Assembly (NCBI RefSeq): GCF_039544005.1
Contig: NZ_BAABKV010000001.1
Location: 1,364,001 to 1,428,000 of the forward strand
Reading direction: 5' to 3'
Length of the DNA: 64,000 nucleotides
Source of the DNA: Kitasatospora paranensis
GTDB taxonomy: Bacteria > Actinomycetota > Actinomycetes > Streptomycetales > Streptomycetaceae
How positions within the stretch are numbered: position 1 is the first letter of the stretch; each line of letters begins with the position of its first letter. Below are positions 37,900 to 49,116 of this stretch, piece after piece. The notes under the pieces are model-generated. The model was not told the DNA's origin, searched no databases, and saw nothing but the letters and a program-made list of their open reading frames with translations. Made by a program: the position numbers and the translations under genes.

Positions 37900-40800
37900 T
37901 CAGAGCCCCGCGGCGCGGAACTCGCAGATCTGCTCCCAGAGGTTCCGGGGGTGCGGAACATGTCGACCACCTGGAAGTCGTCCGGGATGACGATGTCGTA
38001 GAGCTGTTCGATGGCCACGATTAGGCCGACGGTGGCCATCGAGCTCAGGCCGGCGTCGGCCAGCGGCACGTCCGGTGCGAGGTCGCCCTCGTACGACGCA
38101 CCGGCCAGCACGTCCCGCAGCAGCTCCTCGAACCGGTCGTCCCAGGGCTTCGCCGCGGGCCCGGCGGCGGGCTCGGTGTCGCCGGGCGGCTCGGGCAGGC
38201 CGTCCAGGTCGACGGTGCCCTCCGCGGTCAGCGGCCAGTCGTCCACCTCGACCAGGACGTCCGGGATGAGCGGGCGCGGCAGCCTGCGCTCGGCGAGCGC
38301 CCGGCGGATTGCGTCCGGCGCGAACTCCTCGCCCGCCACGAGCCGCACGTACCCGACGAGCCGGCGTCCGGCGCGGGCCGGGTCCGGCCGCTCGACCACG
38401 CGGCAGTCCCGCACCGACGGGTGCAGGTCGAGCAGTTCACGCGTCCGGTGCGGGCCGACCGGCCCCATCGGCTCCAGCCGCCCGTCCCGGCCGACCCGGG
38501 CCAGCCGGCCGGTCGGGCGCAGCGGGCCGCCGCCCCGCGCGACGTACAGCTCCCCCACCACGCCGGCGGGCACCGGGCACTGCCGGGCGTCGACGACCTG
38601 CAGGCGCAGGCCGCGCGGTGGCAGGCCGTCGAAGGCCACCGGCCCGAACACGCCGTCGGCCTCGACGGTCTCGACGACCGTCGCCCGCGTGCGCAGCCCG
38701 GCCAGGACGGTCGGGGCGGCGTGGGGGTCGCCGGCGAGGACGACGGTGACCGGTCGCGGGGCGGCGGCCGCCAGACGCTCCGCGAGGAGCGGCGTCGTCC
38801 GCAGGTGCGTCACCCGGCCGGCGGCGATCAGCGCCGCCGCCTCGGGGACGGCGTCGGCGTCCGGGGCGGTGGTGAGGACGGCGGTGGCTCCGGAGGTCAG
38901 CGCGGCGAGCACGTCGGTCAGTCCGGCCGCGGTGGCCGGCGGCCGGGTGCACAGCCAGGACGACCCCCGGCCGAGGCGGCCCCGCGGGCCGCCAGCTCGT
39001 CGTGCAGCTGCTCCAGGGTGCGCGCCAGCTCGTCGTGCGACACGGGCGTGCCGGCCGGGCCGGGCAGGACGCAGGCCGCGTCGTCGGGCAGTCCGGTGGG
39101 CGGCTCGACGGCGGGCAGTCCCGCCGCGCCGGGCACGTCCGCGGGGGTCAAGGCGGCGCCGGCCCGCCAGATGCCGAGGACGGCGGCGACGCGGTCGGGT
39201 CCGTGGTCGGGCGCGACGGCGACGAGGGAGCCCGGGCCGATGCCGCGCTCGCGCAGGGCGCGCGCGACGGCGTCCGCCTGTGCGTCGAGCCGGCGGTAGG
39301 TCAGTTCCTCGGCGCCGCGGCGCACCGCGGCCCGGTCGGGGTGCTCGGCGGCCGCGCGGGCGAAGGCCTCGCCGACGGTGATCGGCCGGCCGGCCGGCTC
39401 GGCGGTGCGGTCCAGCAGGCGCAGGCCCTCCCGTTCCGCCGCGGGGAGGCAGGCGGCCCGGGCGTCGCCGTCCGGACCGAGCGACATCCGTTCGAGCACC
39501 GTCCGGTACAGGGCGGTGAGCCGGCCGGCGGCCTCCCGGCTCAGGCGGTGGCTGGTCGTGTTGAGCTTGAGGATTCCCGAGATGGTGAAGACGTGCAGCG
39601 CGAACTCGTTGTCGTTGTCGTTGTACGTCGCGTCCCAGTCCAGCAGGCTCTTGTCGACCTGCCGGAAGTCGAGGTAGTTGAAGAAGACGTCCAGCAGCCG
39701 GCCGCCGGGCCCGAACTCCTGCTGGATGACCTGCATGGGGAAGACCCGGTGCGGCCAGAGCGCGGTCAGGCCGTCGTGGACGGACCGGACGAGGTCGCCC
39801 CAGGTGCGGGCACCGGTGGGCATGGCGAACGGCAGCGTGTTGAGGTACATGCCGAGGACCTCGTCCGCGCCGACGATCTCGGGCCGCGCGTCGCAGACCA
39901 GCCCGGTGTAGAACGCCTCGGTCGCGACGACCGTGCTCATCACCTTCATGTGCGCGGCCAGCAGCACCGCCTTCATCGAGGTGCCGGTCTCGGTCGCCAG
40001 CCTGCGCAGGTCGTCCTCCAGGTCCCGGAAGTCCAGCATGTGCTGGTAGCGCTCGCGGGCGAGCGTCCGGTCCCCCTGCCAGGCCGGGGGCAGCGCGGTG
40101 TCGGTGCGTCCCTCGACCACACCGCGCCAGAAGTCGCGGTCCTCCTGGGAGTCGCGGGCGGCCGCCTCGGCGGCGACGTAGTCCGCGTACCGGAAGGGCA
40201 CCGGCTCGGGCTCGGCAGGGGTGCGGCCCGCGCGGATCTCCCGGTAGCCGGTGAGGATCTCCATCAGCATCGTGTGGAAGCTCCAGCCCTCCAGGATCGG
40301 GTGGCACTCCGTGATGGTGATCCACCAGTCCCGGGCGTCCTGCGCGCGGTGGGCGTGCACCCGGATCAGCGGCGCACCGGTGATGTCCATCGGGGAGCGG
40401 CGTTCCCGGGCCGCGTACTCCTCCAGGGCCGGCCGCCAGCCGTCCGGGCCGAGGACGCCGTGGTCGCTCACGCCGACCGTGATCCGGGCCGTCCGGTGCA
40501 CCAGTTGGAGCGGCACGGAGTAGCGGTTCAGCTCGAAGCCGGTGCGCAGCACCTCGTGCCGGTCGACCACCAGCTGGGTGGCCCGCTGGAGCGCCGCCCC
40601 GTCGACGGGCTCGTCGTCGCGGATCAGGTACGAGGTGGTGTCCTGGTAGGTGTTGACGTCGGGCCGGGCCCGCAACTCGATGATCATGCCGAGCTGGGTC
40701 GCGGTCAGCGGGTAGGCGTCCACGACGTCCGGCGGCAGGGCGGCGCGGTCCTCCGGGCCGATCAGCGCGAACGGTGCCACCGCGGGGGCAGCACCGCCCC

Positions 40801-42470
40801 GCCCGGGGCACCGGCCGCCTGCTCCGTGCACCACGCGGCCAGTTCCTCGACGGTCTGGTACGCGAAGATGTCGCCGGCCGACACGTCCAGGCCCTCGGAC
40901 CGCAGCCGGGCGGCCAGCGCCACGGCCTGCAGCGAGTCCCCGCCGACGTCGAAGAAGTTGTCCTGCGGGTCGGTGCTGTCCAGCCCCAGGACCTCGGCCC
41001 AGATGCGCTGCACGGCGCCGGTCACCGCGCCGGAGGCGGGGGCCGCTCCCGATGCCGGGTCGGCGGACGGGTCGGCGGCGACCGGGTCGGCGGCGGGCCG
41101 CGCGGGGACGGCCCCGAGCGGCTGCTCCGGGTGGCGGACGAGGCTGTCGAGCAGGACCTCCCAGTCCGCGGCCCACCCTTGCGCGGTCTTCTCGTCGATC
41201 ACCGCCGCGGCGTACTCGAGCCGGGCGAAGAGCCGCCGGCCGGCGTCCTCGGCGACGTGCAGGGTGAGGTCGAACTTGGCGTCGGGCGGGACGGCGGACC
41301 CGACCCGTTCGACGTGCAGGCCGGCGAGCCGGAAGCCGCCGTCCTCGTCGGCGCCCTCCATGTCGAAGGCGGCCTGGAACAGCGGGTTCCCGTCCAGCCC
41401 GCGGGTCGGCTGCACCGCGTCGACCACCCGCTTGAACGGCACGAAGCGGTGGTCGAATGCATCCAGGACAGCACCCCTGACCTGGTCGACCAGATCGACG
41501 AAGCTCCGGCCCGGCGCGCCCTGCGACCGCACGACGACCGTGTTGACCGCATAGCCGAGCAGTCCGTCCAGGTCGGGCGTCCGGGTCGAGACCGGCACGC
41601 CCACCGTCACGTCCTCGCTGCCGGTCAGCCGGGAGAGCATCACGTGATAGGCCGCCAGCAGCACCATGAACGGGGTCGCGCGCCGGGCCGACGCCAGGGC
41701 GAGGACGCCCTCCGCCGTCTCCGGCTTGATCGCCAGTTCGACGACGCCGCCGCGCCGGTCGGGGCGGGCGGGGCGGGGCCGGTCCAGCGGCAGCGGCGCG
41801 TCCCGCACCCCGCTCAGGGCGCCCCGCCAGTAGTCCAGGTGTCGGCCGAGCGCGGCCTCCGTCGTCCGGGACCGCTCCCGGAGGGCGAAGTCGGCGTACT
41901 GGACCTGCGGCGCCGTCAGCCCGGACGGCACCCCGGTGGACTCCTCGGCGTAGAGCGCCTCCAGCTCCGCCGTGATGATCCGGTAGGACACGTCGTCACC
42001 CGCGATGTGGTGGAGGTTGACGACCATGAGATGGCACTCGGGCCCGATCGCGACCACGGTGACCCGCAGCGGCCGGTGCCGGGTCAGGTCGAAGGGCCGG
42101 CGGCGCTCCCACTCGGCGATCTGCGCGGCGCGCTCCTCGCGGTGCCCGGCCGGCTCCTCGGCCAGGTCGACCACCCGCAGCGGGAAGGGCCCGGCCGGGT
42201 CGATGATCTGGCAGGGCTCGTCGCCGTCCTGTCGGTAGCGGGTGCGGAGGATCTCGTGGCGCTCGACGAGCCTCCCCAGGCCCGGCGCAGGGCCTCGACG
42301 TCGAGGCGCCCGGTGAGCCGGAGCGTCCAGGACATCAGGTAGGCCCGGCCGGCGGGTGCGAGCTGGTGCAGCAGCCACATCTGCTGCTGGCCGGAGGCCA
42401 GCGGCAGCGGGCCGCCCCGGTCGGCCTGCTCGTTCGTCCGCGTGCCCTGCGCCGGTACGACCGCCATCAC
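37900..42470 (-). CDS. NRPS C-PCP-C-A*-PCP (degenerate A domain; four one-base frame breaks)
   Basis: About 1524 residues after restoring one base each at 42274-42277, 40784-40788, 38964-38968 and 37947-37951. C1 (about 20-450) has LHHIAGDDVS where HHxxxDG is expected. PCP1 carries DNFFDVGGDSLQAV. C2 (about 575-1010) has ECHPILEGW in the same place. The A-like region lacks the P-loop SGTTGxPKG, a clear RTGD and the catalytic Lys of the last motif (TAEGTVDLDGL), so it is unlikely to activate an amino acid. PCP2 ends the protein (PLADAGLSSMATVG). GTG 42470 overlaps the stop of the previous gene. Its carrier proteins must be loaded in trans. Confidence 0.85.
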
Positions 42471-45400
42471 GTGTCCCTCCCTGTCGAATCACCGTGCCGT
42501 GCAAGGGTTTCCGGCTGCGCGCCGCGGAGCTCGGCGACCTCCCGGGCGAGGTCGCCCGCGGTCGGCCGGTCGAAGAAGGCCCGCATGGACACCTCCGTGC
42601 CGAAGGTCGTGTCGATCTTCCACAGCAGGCGTGCGGCGAGCAGCGAGGTGCCGCCGCGGGCCATGAAGTCGTCGTCCGGGCCCACGTCCTCCTGGGCGAG
42701 CAGCTCCCGGACGAAGCCGAGGATCGTCTCCCGGTACCCGTCCTCGGCGGCCGGCTGCGCCGCCGGCGCGTCGTCCGCCGCCGGCTCCGGGCCGTCCGGC
42801 CCGGGTGCGCCGATCGCCAGCTCCGGGTCGGCCGCGAACCACTCGGCCAGGTTCCGCAGCCGGCCGGCGAGGCCGTGCGCCACCGTCTCGTCGTAGAGCG
42901 CCGAGGAGTACTCGAGGGCGCCGCCGTACCGTCCGTCGGGGTACGGCCAGAGGGTGAGCGCGAGGTCCGTCCGGGAGACCCGCCAGGCACGGCCCAGCAG
43001 GTCGAGGTCGCGCTCCCGCGGGACCTGCCCGATCACCTCGTCGCCGGTCAGCGCGAACAGGGTCTGGAACAGGGGGTGCGGGAGGCGTCGCGCGTCGGGG
43101 CGACGGCGTCGGCGACGGCCTCGAAGGGCACGGCGTGCCGGGCGAAGGCCTCCCGGCAGGTGTGCTCGACCAGGGCGAGCGCGTCCTCGAAGGACAGGTC
43201 GGGCGTGAGGCCGGGCCGCAGCACGACGGTGTTGAGGAACAACCCGACCAGGCCGTGCAGTTCGGGGCGGGTCCGCCCGGCGTGCGGGGAGCCGACCCCG
43301 AAGTCCCACTGGCCCGCGGCCCGCGCGAGCGTGACCGTCCAGAGCGTCAGGAGGACGACGTACGGGGTCGCGCCGGCCCGGCGGCCGAGGGCGAGCAGCG
43401 CCTCGACGGCCGGCGCGGGCAGGTCGACGACGACCCCGGCGCCGTCGATGCTGCGGTGGTCGGCGCGTTCGCGGGCGGTGGGGAGTTCCAGCGCAGGCAG
43501 GCCGGTCAGTGTCTCGCGCCAGTAGGAGAGCTGGTCCTCCCGCAGCTCGTCGGTCAGCTGCGACCTCAGCCATGCGGCGGCGTCGGCGTAGCGCAGCGGC
43601 AGGTCGGGGAGGTCCGGTGTGCGGCCGTCCCGGAGCGCGGCGACCGTCCCGTGCAGTTCCTGTTCGAGCAGCCGGGAGGACCAGCCGTCGCCGATGATGT
43701 GGTGGCACACCAGGAGCAGCAGCTGTTCGGGGCCGCCGTCGTGGACGAGGGCGGCCCGGAACAGCGGCGCGGTCGCCAGGTCGAAGCCCTCGCCGAGCAG
43801 GTCGGCGACGGTGTCGGCGACCTGCTCCGGGGCCGTCCGGACGGTGCGCAGCCCGACCGGGACTCCCCGGCGGGCTCGACCACCGCGACCAGGCCCCGGT
43901 CGTCCATCAGGTACCGGGTGCGCAGCACCTCGTGCCGGGCCACGACCCGGGCCAGCGCCTCCTCGACCACCGGTGCGGGGACGTCGGAGGGCAGCCAGAC
44001 GAGGATCGGCAGCAGGTACTCGCGGCTTCGCGGGGCCATCCGGTCGAGGACCCAGAACCTCTCCTGGGCGTGCGAGAGCGGCAGCCGCGCGCCGGGCGGC
44101 AGCGCCGCGATCGGCTCCGCCCGCGAGGCCCGGCTCAGCAGTTCGGCCTGCTGCCGCGCGGTGGACGCGTAGTGGAGGTCGCGCAGCTCCACCGTGAGCC
44201 CGGACGCCCGGGTGAGCGCGGCGGCGAGCCGGGTCAGCATCAGGGAGTGGCCGCCGAGGCGGAAGAAGTCGTCGTCGGGGCCGGCCCCGTCGGCGTCCAG
44301 CAGCTGCCGCCAGGCCGCCAGCACGATGCGCTCCTCGGCGGTCCGCGGCTGCGCCGCGTCGCGGGGCGTCGCCGGTGTCCAGTCGGGCTCGGGCAGTCGG
44401 GCGCGGTCGGTCTTGCCGCTGCTGGTGCGGGGCAGCGCGTCGATCTCGGCGATGTGCGCCGGCACGAGCGCGGGCGGCAGCCGGTCGCGCAGGTGGGCGG
44501 CCAGGTCGTCGGCGGCGCCGGGCCTGGTGGTGACCGTCCAGGCCACCAGGCGCCGGATCCCGTCGGGGCCGTCGACCGCGCGGACGGCGGCCTCCACCAC
44601 CTCGGGATGGGCCGTCAGCGCCGCCTCGACCTCGCCGGGTTCGATCCGCACCCCGTTGATCTTGACCTGGTCATCGGCGCGCCCGAGGAACTCGAAGGCG
44701 CCGTCGGCCCGTCGGCGTACCAGGTCACCGGTCCGGAAGAGCCGGGATCCCGGTGGGCCCGCGCTGTCCGGCAGGAAGCGCTCGGCCGTCCGGACAGCGT
44801 CCCCGTGGTAGCCGCGGGCGACGCCGGGCCCGCGCAGGCAGAGCTCGTGGACGGGCTCCTCCCCGCCGGGGCCCTCCGTCGGGAGGAGCAGGACGCCCGC
44901 GTGGTCGATGGGCCGCCCGATCGCGACGGCCCCGGTGAGCTGGCCGGGGTCGAAGCGCTGTGCCAGCGCGTCGATGGAGCACTCGGTGGGGCCGTAGGTG
45001 TTCCAGATCTCGACGTCGGCCTGTGCGAGCACGCGGTGGCAGAGCTCCGCGTGCAGCGGCTCGCCCGCGGAGCAGATCACCCGCAGGCTCTTGCAGGAGG
45101 CCAGGTCCGGTTCGGCGGCCAGCAGCCGCAGCATCGTGGGCACGACCTGCACCACGGTGGCCTGCTGCTCGCGGATCGAGGCGACGAGTTCGGCGGGGTC
45201 GCGCCCGGCGTCGGGGCGGCCGAAGGTCACCGGCGCCCCGCAGACCAGCGGGCCGAAGATCTCCCAGCCGGCCGCGTCGAAGGTGAGCGGGGTCTTCTGC
45301 AGGACCCGGTCGTCCGGGGTGAGCCCCAGGGCCCGTACGCCCCAGTGCACCCGGTTGGCGATGCCTGCGTGTTCGACGACGACGCCCTTGGGTGTGCCGG

Positions 45401-45869
45401 TCGAGCCGGAGGTGAAGATCATGTAGGCGGCCTGGCGTGCGGTGGCGGCCAGCGGCGGGGTGTCCGGGTCACCGGCTTCGAGGAGCCGGCCGACCCGGTG
45501 GACGGCCGTGCTGGAGGCGAGTTCCCCGCCCCGTTCGGCCTGCGCCTCGTCGACGACGGTGAGGGCCGCGCCGGCCGCCTCGACCGTCCGCAGCAGCCGG
45601 CCGGGCGGGGCGAACGGGTCCAGCGGGAGGTAGCAGCCGCCGGCGAGCCAGATGCCGAGCAGCGTCTCGACCATGCGGGGGCCAGGTTGCATCAGGACGG
45701 CGACGACGGACTCGCGCCCGACCCCGAGCCCGCCGAGGGCTCCGGCGATGCGGCGGGCCGAGCGGGCCAGCGCCCCGTAGGAGACCTCGTCGGCACCGGA
45801 GACGACCGCCGGCGCGCCGGGGTGCTCGCGGGCCCGGTCCAGGAAGAGGTCCGGCAGCAGGGGGATCAT
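42467..45869 (-). CDS. NRPS A-PCP-C-PCP (two one-base frame breaks)
   Basis: About 1134 residues after restoring bases at 43865-43868 and 43072-43076. The A domain (1-510) has all core motifs: YMIFTSGSTGTPKGVVV, FDAAGWEIFGPL, NTYGPTE, RLFRTGD, GRADDQVKINGVRIEPGEVE and TSSGKTDR. My manual reading of the pocket is D-A-W-Q-C-A-T-I-D, similar to the code known for glutamine. PCP1 has FFRLGGHSLML, the C domain a canonical CHHIIGDGWSS, and PCP2 FMARGGTSLLAARL. Three bases separate it from MbtH upstream. It can therefore load one residue and condense it in line. Confidence 0.9.
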
Positions 45870-45872
45870 CGG

Positions 45873-46094
45873 CTACCTCGGTTCCATCGATGCGGACGGC
45901 TGCCCGCCGCGGACGCCGAGCGGACGCAGGTCCGTCCAGACCTCCGCGATGCGGTCCAGGCACTGCTGCCGGGTGCCGGTGAACCCGGCGGTGCGCCAGC
46001 CCTCCGGAGGCCTGCGGTGCGCCTCCCAGATCGAGTACTGCTCCTCGTGGTTGACCACGACGTGGTACGTGCTGTCCACGGCCGTATCGCTCAC
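45873..46094 (-). CDS. MbtH-like protein
   Basis: 73 residues with the family pattern YHVVVNHEEQYSIW, PPEGWRTAGFTGTRQQCLDRI and EVWTDLRPLG. MbtH proteins bind A domains and are needed for their folding or activity. The gene lies directly before the A-PCP-C-PCP gene and behind the other A-domain gene, so it probably serves both. Confidence 0.95.
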   Translation of the reverse strand: MSDTAVDSTYHVVVNHEEQYSIWEAHRRPPEGWRTAGFTGTRQQCLDRIAEVWTDLRPLGVRGGQPSASMEPR

Positions 46095-46167
46095 CGGGTC
46101 CTGCTTTCCTGGATGCTCGACGATGGGTGGTTGGGGGCGGGGGCCGTCCGCGCCGGCGCGGCGCGGG

Positions 46168-48330
46168 TCACAGCCCGGCCTGCAGCCCGCGGGTGTCGAC
46201 CTTTCCGTTGGCGGTCAACGGGATCTCCCGGACGGCGACGATCTCGGCGGGGACCATGTACTCGGGCAGGTCCGCGGCCAGTTCGGCCCGGATCCGGGCG
46301 AGGTCGAGGTCGCTGCCGGCGGCGGGCACCAGGAACGCGGCCAGCCGCTGCGCCCCGACGGCCCCGGGTACGCGGTCACCACCGCCTCGCCGACCTCCGG
46401 CCGGCGCTGCAGCACGGCCCGGATCTCGCCGGGCTCCACCCGGTAGCCGCGGATCTTCACCTGGTGGTCGGTGCGGCCGAGGGACTCCAGTGCGCCGCCC
46501 CGCCAGCGGCCGCGGTCGCCGGTGCGGTAGAGGCGGGCGCCGGGCTCGCCGTACGGGTCGGGCAGGAAGCGCTCCGCGGTCAGCGCGGGGGCGCCGAGGT
46601 AGCCGCGGGCCACGCCGGCACCGCCGACGTACACCTCGCCGGCGACGCCGTCGGGCACCGGTTCGAGCCGGTCGTCGAGCACGTACATGGTGGTGTTCGG
46701 GATGGGCGCCCCGAGCGGGACGAGCCCGCCGGGGCCGGGCCCGGTGATCACCTGCCCGGAGTTGCCGACGGTGATCTCCGTCGGGCCGTACTCCGTGGCG
46801 ACGGCCGTGCCGCCGGGGCCGGCCAGCTCCGTCCAGCGCCGGGCCAGCTCGGTGGGGAAGGCGTCGCCGGCGGCGATGACGAGGCCGGCGAGGCCGTGCG
46901 CCTCCTCGGGGGCGAGGTCCGTGCTCAGCAGGTTCAGGTGACCGGGCGTCATCTTGACGAAGCTGTAGGGCGCGCCGGCCGCCAGGAGTTCGCCGAGGTC
47001 GGCGGGGTCGAGCGGGTCGGGCAGCAGGTCCACCCGCTGCCCGGTCACCAGCGGCGCGTACAGGCTAGGGACGCCGAGGTCGAAGCCGATCGAGCTGAAG
47101 TGCGGCGAGCCTCCGGTGCCCCGGGCCGCGTACTCCCGGGCCGTCCAGCGCACGTAGTTGGCGAGCCCCCGTGGTGCACCATCACGCCTTTGGGGGCGCC
47201 GGTGGACCCGGAGGTGTAGATCACGTAGGCCAGCTGCGCCGGGCCGACCGCGACGTCGAGGGGGTGTGCGGCAGCGCGTCGATCGCCGCGCGTTCCGCGT
47301 CCAGCAGGACGGGCTCCGCCCGGTCGGGGTCGCCGAGCAGGGACAGGTGCTCCGACCGGGTGACCACGAGCGTGCAGCCGGCGGCGGCGGCCATGTGGCG
47401 CAGCCGGGGCGCGGGCAGGTCGGCGTCGAGCGGGAGGTAGGGCGCGCCGCTCTTCCAGACGCCCAGCAGGGTCGGCAGCAGGTCGGGGCCGCGGCGCAGG
47501 CAGACGCCGACCGGCACCTCGGGACGCGCGCCGCGGGCGAGCAGGTGACGGGCGATCCGCGTGGAGCGCCGGTCGAGCTCGCGGTAGTCGAGGGTGTGGC
47601 CGCCGACCCGGACGGCGGGCGCGTCGGGCGTCCGGGCCGCCTGGTCCCGGAAGAGGTCGAGGACGCCGCCGGCCTCCGGCCCGGCGGAGGGCCCGACGGC
47701 CCAGCGGTGCAGCACGGCGTGCCGTTCGCCGTCCGGCAGGACGTTGGTCGCCGCGTCGCCGTCCGGTGTCTTGGCCATCGCCTCCAGGACGCCGCGGTAC
47801 ATCGTCGCCAGCCGCTCCAGGTCCGCGGCGCCGAGGTGGCCGCCGCTCTGCAGGACGAGGACGCCGTCAGCGGCCCCGACGGCGAGCCCGTACGTTCGGC
47901 CCGGGCCCGACGCCCCGTCGGACGGGGCGAGCGCCGCGGTGCCGACGGCGAGCAGCGCGCGGTCGGCCGGCTGCCGTGGCCCGTCGGCCCGGGCGGCGGC
48001 CGGGGCCGTGCTGCGCAGGGCCTGCGCCACCTGCCCGACCAGCTCCCGCCAGCTGCGCGCGGCGGCGGGCTCCGCCGTGAGTCGGCGGACGTCGCGGCTG
48101 CCGTCGTCCGCCAGGACATCGGTGCCGAACACCCGTTCCTCGGTGAGCGTGCCGAGGACCTTGACGTGGGCCGCGGCCAGCGCGGCCGACGGGTCGGCGC
48201 CCGCGTCGGCGGCGAGCGCCTGCAGCTGGGCGGCGAGGTCGGCGTACGGCACCTCCACCCGGCGGACCGCCGCCGCGTCCGGCCCGGTGTGCCGCCAGGC
48301 GCCCGGCAGGGCGAACTCCGCCGCGCTCAT
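46168..48330 (-). CDS. NRPS half-C-A protein without carrier (three one-base frame breaks)
   Basis: About 721 residues after restoring bases at 47260-47264, 47166-47170 and 46362-46365. Residues 1-230 match only the C-terminal half of a condensation domain (AALAAAHVKVLGTLTEERVFG, GVLVLQSGGHLGAADLERL); the half with HHxxxDG is missing. The A domain is complete (YTSGSTGAPKGVMV, EYGPTEITVGN, RLYRTGD, RTDHQVKIRGYRVEPGEI, TANGKVDTRGL). My reading of the pocket is D-L-P-K-I-A-E-V-G, close to asparagine codes (DLTKLGEVG). No PCP follows. ATG overlaps the thioesterase stop. It presumably loads a carrier protein made by another gene. Confidence 0.85.
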
Positions 48331-49116
48331 CCGTCGGCCCCCGCTCCAGCAGCCGACGCGCGATCCGTCCGATCACGGGCCCGGCCTCGTTCAGGACGTA
48401 GTGGCCCGCGTCCAGCAGGTGCAGGGTGAACTCCCGGTTCGTCTCGGCGCTCCAGGCCGCCATGGCCGGGCAGCTCACGAACGCGTCCCGGCGGCCGCCG
48501 AGGACGGTGACGGGCAGCTCCAGCGGCGGGCCCGGGGAGTACGCGAGGGTCTCGACGACCTGGTAGTCGGCCCGCAGGATCCGTTCGAACATGGCCATCA
48601 GATCGGGGTCGTCGAGGACCTGCCCGGCCATGCCGCCGTACCCGACGACCCGGGCCATCAGTTCCTCGCGGGGCAGCCGGTGCAGCGGCGGGTCCTCGAC
48701 GGTGCGGGCCTGCGGCCCCTCCGCGGAGGAAACCACGAGTTCGACCGGCCGGGGGCCGCCCGCGGCCACCAGCCGGCGCACGAACTCGGTGGCCAGCACA
48801 CTGCCGGAGCAGTGCCCGACCACGACCAGCGGCAGGTCGAGCAGCGGCCCGACCTGCGCTTCGAGGTCGTCGAGCAGGGCGTTGCCGTCGGTGAGCAGGG
48901 CCTCCCGCAGCCGGTTCTCCCGGCCCGGTGGCCGGACGGCGCACAGGTCGGTCCCGGGCGGCAGGTGGTCGAGCCACGGCCGGAAGGCCGCGGCGCCGGC
49001 GCCGACGTGCGGGAAGCAGAGCATCCGCAGGCGGGCGTCGGCGGCGGGCCGCAGCCGGGCGATCCCCGGGCGGTGACCGGCCGGGCGCCGGCTGCGACGG
49101 TGGTTGCGGGGTTCAT
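48327..49116 (-). CDS. Type II thioesterase with Cys nucleophile (two one-base frame breaks)
   Basis: About 263 residues from ATG 49116 after restoring bases at 49064-49067 and 48338-48342. The alpha/beta hydrolase features are MLCFPHVGAGAAAFRPW, VVVGHCSGSVLATEFV, VTVLGGRRDAFVS and LLDAGHYVLNEAGP (catalytic His). The nucleophile motif is GHCSG instead of GHSMG, so a Cys takes the place of Ser. The family releases misprimed or stalled acyl groups from carriers. Both ends overlap neighbouring genes (ATGA), so it is translated as part of the NRPS operon. Confidence 0.85.

Noticed and set aside
37900-49116. Reading the broken NRPS and thioesterase frames as many separate small genes
   Set aside because: Domains continue across each break without loss of residues, and one base in a G/C run repairs every case.
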